Shown: positions 1 to 8,667 of the stretch, piece after piece
Layout of the letters: each line of letters starts with the position of its first letter
Numbering within the stretch: position 1 is the stretch's first letter
Source of the DNA: Polyangiaceae bacterium
GTDB taxonomy: Bacteria; Myxococcota_A; Polyangia; Polyangiales; Polyangiaceae
Direction of reading: 5' to 3'
Assembly: GCA_019637295.1 (NCBI GenBank)
Contig: JAHBVX010000009.1
Location: 1 to 64,000, forward strand
Length of the DNA: 64,000 nucleotides
Position numbers and translations under genes: made by a program
The notes under the pieces: generated by a model
The model's input: only the letters and a program-made list of their open reading frames with translations
What the model was told of the DNA's origin: nothing
Databases searched by the model: none

Positions 1-1
1 C

Positions 2-658
2 GGCTGCCCGATCGTGTCTTGGAGTTTCGACACCTGTCCGAGCGGTTGGACGCCGGCGGGCAACGGCAATGACTGGGCGTGCGGCAAGCCCACCAATGGC
101 CCCGGAGGCGATCACACGACGGGTAGCGGCAACGCCTGGGCCACCAACCTGAGCAGCAACTCCGCCAACTGCGCCGACTCCACGCTCACCTCGCCGGTCG
201 TCGATCTCTCCGCCCACACCGGCCAGCAAGTCCGCATCCAGTACTGGCACTGGCACGACTTCCGGGCGTGTAACCCTGGCGGCTTGGGCGGGCTGTGTGG
301 CGCCGTGTGCACGCTGGAGAACTCGACCTACTCGGGCGGTATCGTCGAGGCGTTCAACGGCAGCTCGTGGCAGAAGGTCACGCCGACCACCGGCTACCCG
401 GGCAAGAACATCGAGTGCTACTACGTCAGCGCCGACGGCGGGACGACCTGCTCGCCCTGCGCGCTCGACGGACAGAAGGGCTTCGACGGCGCGTCCGGCG
501 TGTGGGTTCCCATCGAGCTCGATGTGTCGACCTTCACCCACGCGCAGTTTCAGCTGCGCTTTCACTTCGCGAGCTCTGCATCCGACCCCTTCTGCTATCC
601 GCCGAAGGCGGGCTGGTACATCGACGACGTGAGGGTGGCCAAGCTCAGCTGTCCGTGA
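2..658 (+). CDS. Exported protein with MAM/jelly-roll-like domain (5' end outside window)
   Basis: The reading frame is open to the left edge, so the N-terminus, including any signal peptide, is missing. About 218 residues are visible. The segment is rich in Cys, Gly, Trp and Asn, and its C-terminus carries the pattern W-Y-I-D-D-V-R-V. That pattern is typical of MAM-like or immune-inhibitor-A-like beta-sandwich domains of secreted proteins, where it closes the jelly roll. Such domains usually bind carbohydrate or other proteins outside the cell. An in-frame GTG at position 14 is unlikely to be the true start, because the domain begins before it. The overall function is unknown. Confidence 0.6.
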   Translation, partial: GCPIVSWSFDTCPSGWTPAGNGNDWACGKPTNGPGGDHTTGSGNAWATNLSSNSANCADSTLTSPVVDLSAHTGQQVRIQYWHWHDFRACNPGGLGGLCGAVCTLENSTYSGGIVEAFNGSSWQKVTPTTGYPGKNIECYYVSADGGTTCSPCALDGQKGFDGASGVWVPIELDVSTFTHAQFQLRFHFASSASDPFCYPPKAGWYIDDVRVAKLSCP

Positions 659-905
659 GGGTCTCGGGGTCAAGTGGGGTCGAAGTCGCGCGCGTCTGTA
701 AGAAATGGATGCAGCCGCTCCTGGATATCGCTCAGTTCCGGCTTGCCACTCCTTGTACCGCTGGGCGAGGATGGCAGTGCTCCAGAAGGGGATCTGGCTG
801 GGTTCGTCGCCGGCAGCGCCGGCGCGCGGGACCCTTGGAAGTTCCAGCGCGATTGTGCGGTGCCAGCCGCTCGAGGGGGTTGTCGCCGCCCGGCAGCAAG
901 GGTGG
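659..905. other. Intergenic stretch, nothing recognised
   Basis: About 250 bases separate the first two genes. On the minus strand a short frame ends near 670, but its start and codon use are unconvincing. No repeat, RNA gene or clear terminator is seen. The right end carries the promoter hexamer of the next gene. Confidence 0.4.
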
Positions 906-911
906 TAGTCT
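906..911 (+). promoter_or_regulatory. -10 hexamer TAGTCT of a probable leaderless promoter
   Basis: TAGTCT is followed by six bases (912-917) and then the ATG at 918, so the start codon falls at the expected +1. No Shine-Dalgarno sequence precedes the ATG. The -35 region is weak. The same geometry occurs at 3303, 7779 (minus), 39229 and 59165 (minus). Confidence 0.45.
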
Positions 912-917
912 CGCGCC

Positions 918-2030
918 ATGACAAGGGGATACTGGTTCGGGCGGGGCTTGGCGACGTCGGCCTTCGCGCTGCTGGGGCTCGGCGCGCTGCACTGCTCTGC
1001 GGAGGGCGGAGGCAACACCGTCGGTGGCGGCGGCGGAGCGGCCAAGAGCGGCGCGGACAGCGGGGGCGGTGGGACCTCCGGCGGCGGCGGCACGATCCTG
1101 ATCGATGGTGCGCAGCCGGACTACGACGAGAACGCGTTCTTCGCCGACGATCCCCCGCCGGCGGACTGCTCGGGCTCCGGGGCCAAGCCCGTGAAGCCGG
1201 GTGGCACGCCCGACTGCCCAGACGACAAGAACCTGCAGGGGTGCCCGTGCACCACCCTGGGCGAGACCGCGCCGTGTTGGCCGGGCTACCGCAAGCACCG
1301 CAATCGCGGCGCGTGCAAGGACGGAGTCGCCACCTGCGTGGCTGCGGGCGAGGTCAACAAGGTGTGGGGCGAGTGCAAGGGCTACTCGGGAATATCGCCG
1401 CCGACGTTCGCGCCGCCCGATGGCGCGACCGGCGCGGCCGCGTGTCGCTGCTTCAGCGGTGGCTTCTGGAACGTCAAGAACACGAGCCCCTGCTTCTACA
1501 CCCAGGGCACCACGGTCGTCGGCGCGGTCTCGACGATCCTGGAGGGCACTCAGGCGCGCTGCCCCACGACGCAGGAGATGAGCTTCGACACCAACACGCC
1601 GCCGTCGCAGCCGTTCTCGCCCAGCACGCTGCGGGTGGACTGCAACGGCTTCTTCAAGCTCTGCTTCACCATCAAGGCCCTGAGCGCGCCGGGCGCGCCG
1701 AAGGGCGCGGACTGCTCCTTGATGCAGGTGTGCACCGAGGCGTACTACGGGATGGCAGGCCAGGGACCGAATGGGACGGACGGCGAACAAGCCATGCCGG
1801 ACTTGCCGAGCTGGATCACCTCGACTCCCCAAGAGAAGGACTGCGCCGCGAAGTTCTACGCCAACGGCGGCTATGGCGAGCTCTCGGTCAAGGGTACGAG
1901 CGACGAGTGCGACGAGGTCCAGAAGAGCTTCGTCACGTTCGACTACTGCCCCTTCAAGTGCAACGATCCGGCGAACCAGAGCCTCCCCGAGTGCGTCAAC
2001 TGCACCAATGGCGGCGGCGGTCCCTTCTGA
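918..2030 (+). CDS. Cys-rich exported protein with Gly linker
   Basis: This 370-residue protein starts with a basic N-terminus and a hydrophobic stretch (about residues 8-26), followed by Cys and a long Gly/Ser/Ala linker (about 29-60). That is the usual design of myxobacterial surface lipoproteins. The residue before the putative lipid-accepting Cys is His, so lipidation is doubtful and simple export is possible. The mature part has many regularly spaced Cys, suggesting disulfide bonds in the periplasm or at the cell surface. No enzymatic motif is recognised. It is followed after 27 bases by another exported protein in the same direction, with which it may be cotranscribed. Confidence 0.7.
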   Translation: MTRGYWFGRGLATSAFALLGLGALHCSAEGGGNTVGGGGGAAKSGADSGGGGTSGGGGTILIDGAQPDYDENAFFADDPPPADCSGSGAKPVKPGGTPDCPDDKNLQGCPCTTLGETAPCWPGYRKHRNRGACKDGVATCVAAGEVNKVWGECKGYSGISPPTFAPPDGATGAAACRCFSGGFWNVKNTSPCFYTQGTTVVGAVSTILEGTQARCPTTQEMSFDTNTPPSQPFSPSTLRVDCNGFFKLCFTIKALSAPGAPKGADCSLMQVCTEAYYGMAGQGPNGTDGEQAMPDLPSWITSTPQEKDCAAKFYANGGYGELSVKGTSDECDEVQKSFVTFDYCPFKCNDPANQSLPECVNCTNGGGGPF

Positions 2031-2057
2031 TTCCGCGCCGACCCAGTCAAATCCAAG

Positions 2058-2498
2058 ATGACCCATCTACACAAAGCTCTTGCTGCCGCGTTGCTACTCG
2101 GCGCCGCGTTCGCGACGCCCTCTGCGTCCGCCTCCCAGCCCTGGAGCACGACCATTCGCTCGAACACCACCGTCCACGAGCACTCCTTCGATCGACTGTT
2201 GGTCAAGGGCGACGGCTGCACCGTCAGCGTCAAGGTGTCCTTCGATGCGCCGGCCAAGGCGTATCAGGCGAGCGTTCCAGCGCGAAACAGCTACCTGTTC
2301 CGTGCGCGGGTGAAGCTCAAGGGCGGGCAAGAGGTCGCGAGCGAAGTGTTCCGCAGCGGCAGCCCGTCGCGCCGCGGCTTCACCTTCACGCAGGACACCA
2401 CCGCCGACGGCTGCTGGGCCAAAGAGACGAACGCGCCCATCGATCTGAAGGTCGTGGGCTGCCGTGGCAGACGCTGCCGAGTACCGGACTTCGAGTGA
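2058..2498 (+). CDS. Small exported protein of unknown function
   Basis: A 146-residue protein with a clear Sec signal peptide: Lys near the N-terminus, an Ala/Leu core, and a cleavage site after the S-A-S-A region near residue 26. The mature part is about 120 residues, predicted to be mostly beta strand, with Cys in two places and a short basic C-terminus. No family is recognised. It lies 27 bases after the preceding exported-protein gene and is convergent with the enoyl-CoA hydratase gene, whose stop is only 6 bases away. Confidence 0.65.
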   Translation: MTHLHKALAAALLLGAAFATPSASASQPWSTTIRSNTTVHEHSFDRLLVKGDGCTVSVKVSFDAPAKAYQASVPARNSYLFRARVKLKGGQEVASEVFRSGSPSRRGFTFTQDTTADGCWAKETNAPIDLKVVGCRGRRCRVPDFE

Positions 2499-2504
2499 CT
2501 TGGG

Positions 2505-3203
2505 TCAGCCGACGGAGAACTCTTCCATGTTCTGCGCCAGGGTGTCCTTGATGTACTGAATCGTCCGGCGGCGAATCGACCGCTTGCTGATGGCGTACAT
2601 CTTCCCGGACAGCGCCGTCAGTCGCTGCGCCTCGGCGAGCGCCGTGTCCAGGAGTCGTTCGGGCTCTACCAGGCGATCGAGGTACCCCGCCTCGACCGCG
2701 CGCTCGGGCGTGAACTGACCGGCGCCCAGGGTCGCCTCGGTGAAGTAGCGACGACTCAAGCGATCGTGCGCGAGCTCGTGCGCGAGGATGGGCAGCGGCA
2801 TGCCGATGGCCAGCTCGTTCAAGCCGATCTTGAAGGCGCCGCTGGCGCCGATGCGCAGGTCGCCGGTCAGCACTACCAGCGCGCCGCCGGCGACGGCGTG
2901 ACCCGAGCAAGCGATGACCAGCGGCTGCGGGTGCGCGTACAAGCGCAGGAACGTGTCGGCGCCGCGCATCACGAGGGCGCGGGCGTTCTCGGGTCCGCTC
3001 ATCATCACGTTCAGATCGAAGCCCGCGCAGAAGCGGCCCGGTCGGCCCGTGAGCACGACCGTGCGCGCCTCGCGCTCAGCGCGGTCGAGCGCCGCCTCGA
3101 GGGCCTCGAGGGTCGCGATGCCCAGGGCGTTGGCCCGGCCGTCGTCCAGCTTGATGAGGGCGATGTGGTCTCGGATCTCCACGCTCACGCTCGCGTCGGT
3201 CAT
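2505..3203 (-). CDS. Enoyl-CoA hydratase/isomerase family protein
   Basis: A 232-residue crotonase-fold protein. The N-terminus (V-S-V-E-I-R-D-H-I-A) and the segment F-C-A-G-F-D-L-N near residue 60 match the CoA-binding and first oxyanion-hole region of the family. The second Gly-rich region (A-V-A-G-G-A) follows near residue 100. It should act in the cytosol on acyl-CoA esters in fatty acid breakdown or a related pathway, but the substrate cannot be read from sequence. It is slightly shorter than the usual 255-260 residues. The ATG at 3203 is chosen because the crotonase fold starts immediately after it; the upstream open frame is noncoding in character. It is divergent from the GH31 gene. 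Confidence 0.85.
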   Translation of the reverse strand: MTDASVSVEIRDHIALIKLDDGRANALGIATLEALEAALDRAEREARTVVLTGRPGRFCAGFDLNVMMSGPENARALVMRGADTFLRLYAHPQPLVIACSGHAVAGGALVVLTGDLRIGASGAFKIGLNELAIGMPLPILAHELAHDRLSRRYFTEATLGAGQFTPERAVEAGYLDRLVEPERLLDTALAEAQRLTALSGKMYAISKRSIRRRTIQYIKDTLAQNMEEFSVG

Positions 3204-3302
3204 GCCCTTCGAGGTAGAGCGGCTGCGCGCGGAATGGAAGCGCGGCGAGCGAGCTACCTCGAGGTACGCTGCAGAAGGGCTGGGCCGGGCGCGTCCCGCG
3301 GT

Positions 3303-3308
3303 TATACT
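3303..3308 (+). promoter_or_regulatory. -10 hexamer TATACT of a probable leaderless promoter
   Basis: TATACT, five of six matches to the sigma-70 consensus, is followed by six bases and then the GTG at 3315. Transcription would therefore begin at the start codon. No ribosome binding site is present. The expected -35 position (around 3280) is not recognisable. Confidence 0.55.
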
Positions 3309-3314
3309 GCGCCG

Positions 3315-5807
3315 GTGCTCAGCCGCCTCGCCCCCTTCGCGTTCGCTACGGTTCTGTTCGGCTGCGGTGACGGTGAGGAGGGGGCGGGCTCGCCGCCGGT
3401 GCGCTTCGCGGCGGACGACAGCTTCGTGACGCTCGCCGCGGGGACCCTCGAGCTCGGCCGCGGCGGGACGGTCTTGCTGCGCCTCGCGCCCCGCGACTTC
3501 GTGCTCGCGACGGTGGACGTGTTCGAGCCGAACAAGAGCTACGATCCCTACCCCATCCTGATCGAGGATGGCGCGAGCCTGCCACCCGCTGGCCTCACCT
3601 TTCATCCCGCGACGAGCATCCGCTCCCGCGGCGTGTCGGGCGACCACTGGGCGCTGGAGCTCCGCCACTCGGGCGGGTTGGTGTCGCAGATGACCATCAC
3701 CCGGATGGCGGATCGCTTCGTCACACACTGGGTGCCGCTTCCGTCGACTCGGCCGGTGGTGATGCTCTCGGTTGGCGGCGAGCCCTCCGCGAGTGAAGGC
3801 TTCTACGGTCTCGGCGAGGTGTTCGACGACGTCAACCACCGCGGCAAGGTGCGCGCCATGCAGCTCGAGCTCACGGATCTCGAGAGCGCGAACAACGAGG
3901 CCCACGTGCCCGTGCCGCTGCTGCTCGGCACCAGCGGCTGGGGGCTGTTCGTCGAGAGCCCGTACCCGGCCGCGTTCGACGTGGCCGCCTCGGATCCCGC
4001 GCGCATAGCGGCCACGTTCGGCACGGCGGACGCGTCGGAGATGGGCCTGCGCTTTCACCTGTTCACGGCGGATCATCCGCTCGATCTCACGCGCAGCTAT
4101 TTCGACGTGACGGGCTACCCCAGGCTGCCGGGGCCCTGGGCGCTCGGTCCTTGGATCTGGCGCGACGAGAACGACGACCAAGCTCAGGTGGAGAACGATC
4201 TGGAGACCATTCGCGCGCTGGATCTGGCCACCACGGCGTACTGGATCGATCGCCCCTACGCCACCGCGGTCAACACCTTCGACTACCTGCCGAGCCAGTT
4301 CCCGGATCCGGACGCGATGATGGCGAAGATGGAGGCGCTCGGCTTTCGCACGGCGCTCTGGCACACGCCGTATCTGGACGAGAAGCACGCGGCCACGCAG
4401 CAACTCAGGGAGCACGCCGAGTCCCAAGGCTTCTATCCGCCGTCGACGGGGCTGTTACTCAACGGTTGGGGCAAGCCCATCGATTTGACCAACCCGGAGG
4501 CCAAGGCCTGGTGGCAGAGCCTGGTGAAGCAGTACGTCGACCGCGGCGTCAGCGGCTTCAAGCTGGACTACGGCGAGGACATCTTGGCTGGCGCGTTCGG
4601 GTCGGGCAGCGGCTGGAAGTTCTCGGACGGCAGCACCGAACGCACGCAGCACAGTCAGTTCCAGCTCCACTACCACTCGACCTACGCGGAGCTGCTCGAG
4701 GACGAAGACAACTTCCTGCTCTGCCGCGGCGGCACCTACGGCGGTCAGCGGTACGCCAGCGTCATCTGGCCTGGCGATCTCGACGCCAGCTTCGCGCGCC
4801 ACGGTGAAGCCATCGACGATGCGTCGGGGAAGTACAAGGCCGTGGGCGGCCTGCCCGCGTCCCTGGTCGCCGCGCTCAGCCTGGGTCCGTCGGGCTATCC
4901 ATTCTACGGCTCGGACACGGGCGGCTACCGCCACTCCCCACCCGACAAAGAGGTGTTCATCCGTTGGTTTCAGCAGACGGCGCTCAGCACCGTCATGCAG
5001 ATCGGCACCAGCACGAATGACGTGGCCTGGGAGCCCACGGCGAAGAACGGCTTCGACGCGCAGGTGCTCGAGCTGTATCGCGTGTACACGCGGCTCCACC
5101 TGCGGCTGTTCCCCTACCTGTGGACCTACGCCAAGGCGCTCGCGGTCGACGGCCGTCCGATCCAGCGCGCGCTCGGCCTGGCCTACCCGGAGCTCGGCGC
5201 ACACCCGAACGACGTGTACCTGCTCGGGGATCACCTGCTCGTCGCGCCGATCGTCGATCGGGGCGTGGTCGAGCGGGACGTCTCGTTCCCGGCGGAGGCC
5301 TTCCTGGACTGGTGGACGGGCGAGGAGCGCGCGGGCCCCGGCACGCTCCGGGTGACGGCACCCTTGGACGTGCTGCCCTTGTTCATCCGGCGGGGTGGCA
5401 TCGTTCCGCTCCTGCGCCCGACCATCGACACCCTCAGCCCGGTCCAAGATCCCGACGCCATCGACTCTTTCGCGACCACGGCGGGCGTGCTCTACGCGCG
5501 CGTCGCGCCCGGACCCGCGTCGCGCTTCGAGCTGTACGATGGCTCGGCCATCGAGCAGAGCGACGCCGAGGACGCGGTGACCGTCTCGGTCGAGAGCGGC
5601 TCGGTGTTCGTCCACGGTTTCGAGCTCGAGACGTACCTGCCCACGCCGCCGCAGCAGGTCTTGCTCGACGGGGCGGCGCTCCCTGCCGCGGCGAATCGCG
5701 ACGCGCTGGCGCAGCTGGAGCAGGGGTATCTGTACGTCGCCGAACACGGGGGCCTAGTGGTCGTGCGCGTGCCGAAGGGTCAGCGAGTCGTGAAAATCCT
5801 GCGCTGA
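3315..5807 (+). CDS. Lipoprotein glycoside hydrolase family 31 (alpha-glucosidase/alpha-xylosidase-like)
   Basis: An 830-residue enzyme with a lipoprotein signal ending L-F-G-C at about residue 17. The central (beta/alpha)8 barrel shows the GH31 landmarks: W-I-D-R-P near the start of the active site, the nucleophile motif G-F-K-L-D-Y-G-E-D with Asp about residue 418, and the acid/base region G-S-D-T-G-G-Y about residues 533-539. The K-x-D-x-G-E form resembles alpha-xylosidases and YihQ-like enzymes more than classical alpha-glucosidases, but substrate is uncertain. It probably degrades alpha-linked oligosaccharides at the cell envelope. The GTG at 3315 is chosen because it gives a complete signal peptide and sits at +1 of the TATACT promoter; the longer upstream frame overlaps the divergent hydratase gene. 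Confidence 0.88.
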   Translation: MLSRLAPFAFATVLFGCGDGEEGAGSPPVRFAADDSFVTLAAGTLELGRGGTVLLRLAPRDFVLATVDVFEPNKSYDPYPILIEDGASLPPAGLTFHPATSIRSRGVSGDHWALELRHSGGLVSQMTITRMADRFVTHWVPLPSTRPVVMLSVGGEPSASEGFYGLGEVFDDVNHRGKVRAMQLELTDLESANNEAHVPVPLLLGTSGWGLFVESPYPAAFDVAASDPARIAATFGTADASEMGLRFHLFTADHPLDLTRSYFDVTGYPRLPGPWALGPWIWRDENDDQAQVENDLETIRALDLATTAYWIDRPYATAVNTFDYLPSQFPDPDAMMAKMEALGFRTALWHTPYLDEKHAATQQLREHAESQGFYPPSTGLLLNGWGKPIDLTNPEAKAWWQSLVKQYVDRGVSGFKLDYGEDILAGAFGSGSGWKFSDGSTERTQHSQFQLHYHSTYAELLEDEDNFLLCRGGTYGGQRYASVIWPGDLDASFARHGEAIDDASGKYKAVGGLPASLVAALSLGPSGYPFYGSDTGGYRHSPPDKEVFIRWFQQTALSTVMQIGTSTNDVAWEPTAKNGFDAQVLELYRVYTRLHLRLFPYLWTYAKALAVDGRPIQRALGLAYPELGAHPNDVYLLGDHLLVAPIVDRGVVERDVSFPAEAFLDWWTGEERAGPGTLRVTAPLDVLPLFIRRGGIVPLLRPTIDTLSPVQDPDAIDSFATTAGVLYARVAPGPASRFELYDGSAIEQSDAEDAVTVSVESGSVFVHGFELETYLPTPPQQVLLDGAALPAAANRDALAQLEQGYLYVAEHGGLVVVRVPKGQRVVKILR

Positions 5808-5841
5808 GCTGGGCGAGGAAGTCTGCTACCCTGGGAGCACT

Positions 5842-6801
5842 GTGAAGCTCCGCACGCAAGCACGGTCGCTGCTCGGTCTGGTGTTCGCGGTCTGCTTTGC
5901 GCCCGAGCTAGCCGCGCAGCCCGCGCCGCCGCCGCCGAGCCAACCGCCGCCCGAGCAGCCAGCGCCACCCCCAGGGCCGGCCCAGCCGCCGCCCGCCCAG
6001 CCGCCCGCGCAGCCACCGCCGGGCTACCCGCCCGCAGGCTACCCGCCCGCAGGCTACCCGCCCCCTGGCTACCCGCCGCCGGGTTACTCGCCCCAAGGCT
6101 ACCCGCCGGGGTATGGGCCGCAAGGCCCCTATGGTTACCCCGTCTACCCCGCGCCCCAGCAGCCCGCGCGGCCGCCGAAGCCGGTCCCGCCGGAGGACGC
6201 GGCGGTGCAGACCTCCCCGTTCCTTGACATGTTGGTCGCGGGCGTCGTGCTCGATCGTCGCTTCGATCATCTGTTCAACATCGGGCTGCAGGGTGGCGCG
6301 TATCTCGGCGGCCGGGTGCGCCTGGCCGCGCGGGCCATCATGTTCACCTCCGAGCCCAGCGACGACCTGAGCTACGAATACGGCGGCTTCGGTAGTTCGG
6401 AGGAGATCATCGCGCCGGGGTTCCTGGTGGATCCCTCGGACCCTCCGTTGTTCTTGTTCGGCGCGAGCCTCGGCATCGTCGCCGTCGGCAGTCGCAACTT
6501 CGTGCTGGCTCCAGGGCTCACGGTGAGTCGCACGGACGAGAGCGACTACGGCACCTTCCTCGGGCTGAGCTTGCCGTTCGAGTGGGTCACGGATAGCGGC
6601 GGTCGGTTCGGCTTCGAGCTCGGCGTCGGCCGCGGCATCGGCGGCACCGCGAGGGGAATATGTGCGAACTACGCTACTGCGGCTCAGTGCGCCCAAGGCG
6701 AGCGCCGGGACTTCGAGCGTCCGTCCGGTGCCGGCTTCTACGCGCAGTTCCAGATCGGATGGGGCTTCAACCGCCCTGCACCGGTGATGCCCTCGCAGTG
6801 A
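5842..6801 (+). CDS. Exported protein with Pro/Gly/Tyr repeats and a C-terminal envelope domain
   Basis: The 319-residue product has a signal peptide (cleavage near A-A-Q, about residue 27) and then a Pro-rich tract. This includes a run of Y-P-P-[AP]-G units (about 15 bp each, near 6022-6110). The C-terminal 190 residues look like an outer-membrane beta structure, with alternating hydrophobic and aromatic residues and many Gly. Proteins of this layout are common in myxobacteria as predicted envelope proteins of unknown role. The GTG start is preceded by TACCCT at 5827-5832, nine bases away, so a very short leader is possible. The 3' end is convergent with the next gene. Confidence 0.65.
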   Translation: MKLRTQARSLLGLVFAVCFAPELAAQPAPPPPSQPPPEQPAPPPGPAQPPPAQPPAQPPPGYPPAGYPPAGYPPPGYPPPGYSPQGYPPGYGPQGPYGYPVYPAPQQPARPPKPVPPEDAAVQTSPFLDMLVAGVVLDRRFDHLFNIGLQGGAYLGGRVRLAARAIMFTSEPSDDLSYEYGGFGSSEEIIAPGFLVDPSDPPLFLFGASLGIVAVGSRNFVLAPGLTVSRTDESDYGTFLGLSLPFEWVTDSGGRFGFELGVGRGIGGTARGICANYATAAQCAQGERRDFERPSGAGFYAQFQIGWGFNRPAPVMPSQ

Positions 6802-6824
6802 CCCGAGTGTCTGCTCCGGGCGCG

Positions 6825-7772
6825 CTACCCGTACTCGCGCAGGACCCAGCGCGAGGCCAGCGCGTAGTCCTCGGGGCTGGCGGTGACGGAGCGCACGTAG
6901 GCATCACCGAAGACGCGCACGCGAGCGTCGTGGTCGAGCAGATCGAAGCCCGAGGGCAGCGGGTACCGACGGAAGACGAGCCTCCCGCGCGCGACGCGTG
7001 GCGCTACGACGTGGCGTTGCCCGAGCAGCCGCTCGAGGGACGTTGGCGGGCGCCGGCGGCGGCCCAGGTGGTGGGAGAACACGGCCTGCTCGCGCGCGAA
7101 GTGCCGCAGCGTGAGCTCGCGCAAGGCCGCGAAGCGCGCCCCACGGTCGTCGATGCCGAGGGCGCTCACCAGCCCGCGCGCGATGCTGCGCGCCTCGGCG
7201 TCCATCACCACCGGGCAGGGGCCGGCGAGCAGCAGCTGCGCGAGCTCCGACCGGCCGGCGAGCTCGAGGGACCGACAGTGCAGCGCGTACAGGACCGTGG
7301 GCACCGAGTCCATGAAGATGGCTCGGTTGGTGCGCCGCAGGACGTCATCTACTCGTTCGATGCGCTCCGAGAGCGAGTCGAGGCCCAGACGCGACAGGCT
7401 GAGCCCTAGCGCGCCGAGCGCGTGAACGCGACCCAGGGAGCGCAGCACCTCGCTCAGCCCCAAGATGGCCACCACGGGCCAGGGGTAGTCGAAGTCCACC
7501 CGTCGCCCGAGCTCGATGTAGCCACGGATGCGCGTGTGGATGCTGGCCCCGTAGCGCACGACGAAGCCATGAGCCTCCGACAGTGCCTGTCGCTGCGTCG
7601 CTATCAGCTCGGTGCGCAGCGACGGCGGGACCGTCTCTTCCAGGGCGCGCTCGTGCTCCCGCGCCGCCAACGCCAGTCGATCCGGCGTGAGCACGATCAG
7701 ATCCTCCCCGAAGAACCGGAAGCTCTCCACCCTTTGGTCGAGCAGCGCGCTCACCTCGTCCAGCAGGCTCAC
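6825..7772 (-). CDS. Conserved-looking protein of unknown function
   Basis: A 315-residue soluble protein without signal peptide or membrane segment. It is rich in Leu, Arg and Glu and predicted largely helical. No catalytic motif is recognised. The GTG at 7772 is selected because TACCGT lies exactly six bases upstream, the same leaderless geometry as neighbouring genes. Codon use becomes unlike coding DNA further upstream, where the zinc peptidase gene lies in another frame. It follows that gene in the same direction with 40 bases between them, so its own promoter suggests independent expression. Confidence 0.6.
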   Translation of the reverse strand: MSLLDEVSALLDQRVESFRFFGEDLIVLTPDRLALAAREHERALEETVPPSLRTELIATQRQALSEAHGFVVRYGASIHTRIRGYIELGRRVDFDYPWPVVAILGLSEVLRSLGRVHALGALGLSLSRLGLDSLSERIERVDDVLRRTNRAIFMDSVPTVLYALHCRSLELAGRSELAQLLLAGPCPVVMDAEARSIARGLVSALGIDDRGARFAALRELTLRHFAREQAVFSHHLGRRRRPPTSLERLLGQRHVVAPRVARGRLVFRRYPLPSGFDLLDHDARVRVFGDAYVRSVTASPEDYALASRWVLREYG

Positions 7773-7778
7773 GCGGGG

Positions 7779-7784
7779 ACGGTA
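7779..7784 (-). promoter_or_regulatory. -10 hexamer TACCGT of a probable leaderless promoter
   Basis: Read on the minus strand, TACCGT is followed by CCCCGC and then the GTG at 7772. The six-base gap places the start codon at +1. No Shine-Dalgarno sequence is present. Confidence 0.4.
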
Positions 7785-7812
7785 CCACCACTTGGCCCCA
7801 GCCGGCGTGGGG

Positions 7813-8556
7813 CTAGCGCGGCCGCGGAGCGAGCAGCTCCTGCCGCGGCCCCGGCCCGGTCCGTGCCCAAGCGTCGCGGGTGCCGCGCACCAGGCGCTCG
7901 AGGCGAGTGGTGGGCGCGCGCGCGCAGTGGTCGAAGCCAGCAGCCAGCGCGCTCGCGGTAGCGTCGCCGCTCGGATGATCCGCGTCGGTGTCGAACGAGC
8001 TGCGCCGGAGCAGCCCGAGTCCACGCAGCAAGACGGCTCGGCGCATGCCGGCGCGCTGCAGCGCGCAGCCCGCGAGCACGTCGGCCACCAGCTCCCCGCG
8101 CCACTTCTGCCCCGACTGAACACCACCGAGCGCCCTGACGATGTCCAGGTGGTGACCGTACTCGTGGGCGACCACGTACAGCGGTCCCCAGGAGCCGAAC
8201 AGCCCTTCGTAGACCTTCGCCTTGGTGGGGTGGATCCCCAGCGTCGTCGCGTAGCGACCTGGCGACGCGCGTCCCGCGCTGTCGATGTTGGGGTCGAGCT
8301 CGAGGCGCACGCTGCCACATCGGGGCTCGCACAGCGGGGCCATCACGCTCCGTACGCGCCGAAGTGCGCGCTGCCAGTCGCTCTGCGTGGCCTGGTCGGG
8401 TGTCGGTCCGGTCTGGCCGACCGACCTCGGCCACAGCTCCGCGTGAGAGAGGGCGAGGGTGGGGCGGCGCACGCTCGACTTCTTGGACTGGGCGACCGAG
8501 GGGGCCGCCCACAGCGCAGCCGCGAGCAGTCCAGTCGCGAGCCAGGAGCAGCGCAT
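7813..8556 (-). CDS. Exported neutral zinc metallopeptidase-like protein
   Basis: The protein has 247 residues from the ATG at 8556. That start gives a signal peptide with a hydrophobic core of Leu/Ala/Trp and a cleavage site near A-Q-S (residue 24). The zinc signature H-E-Y-G-H-H lies at about residues 131-136, and a downstream E-L-V-A-D (Glu155) could be the third ligand. The spacing and the following Asp/Gly-rich segment and G-F-D-H-C region resemble the YpfJ-type neutral zinc peptidases (PF04228-like). It should act in the periplasm or outside. A TTG at 8631 is an alternative start but would put extra residues before the signal peptide. It lies downstream of metH in the same direction. 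Confidence 0.7.
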   Translation of the reverse strand: MRCSWLATGLLAAALWAAPSVAQSKKSSVRRPTLALSHAELWPRSVGQTGPTPDQATQSDWQRALRRVRSVMAPLCEPRCGSVRLELDPNIDSAGRASPGRYATTLGIHPTKAKVYEGLFGSWGPLYVVAHEYGHHLDIVRALGGVQSGQKWRGELVADVLAGCALQRAGMRRAVLLRGLGLLRRSSFDTDADHPSGDATASALAAGFDHCARAPTTRLERLVRGTRDAWARTGPGPRQELLAPRPR

Positions 8557-8667
8557 CCCTGGGCGGGAAGCAAGCGGCGTTCCGCAGCAAGACCCGGCGT
8601 CGGGATCGTGCACGCCCGGCGTGAGCGTCAACTCCCGGCTCCAACCGGGTGTGCGCCAGGTTCACGC

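Noticed and set aside
670-924. Possible transposase tail on the minus strand
   Set aside because: The peptide shows no transposase motif and the region has no inverted ends.
732-2066. Long open frame on the minus strand over the Cys-rich exported-protein gene
   Set aside because: Arg/Ala/Gly-rich translation typical of the strand opposite a GC-rich gene; the plus-strand frame has a signal peptide and a structured Cys pattern.
4455-5747. 430-codon minus-strand frame over the GH31 gene
   Set aside because: Mirror of the GH31 codons; no start site or family features.
6022-6115. Tandem repeat of about 15 bp as a possible DNA element
   Set aside because: It is in frame and encodes Y-P-P-x-G units of an exported protein, so it is part of the coding sequence.
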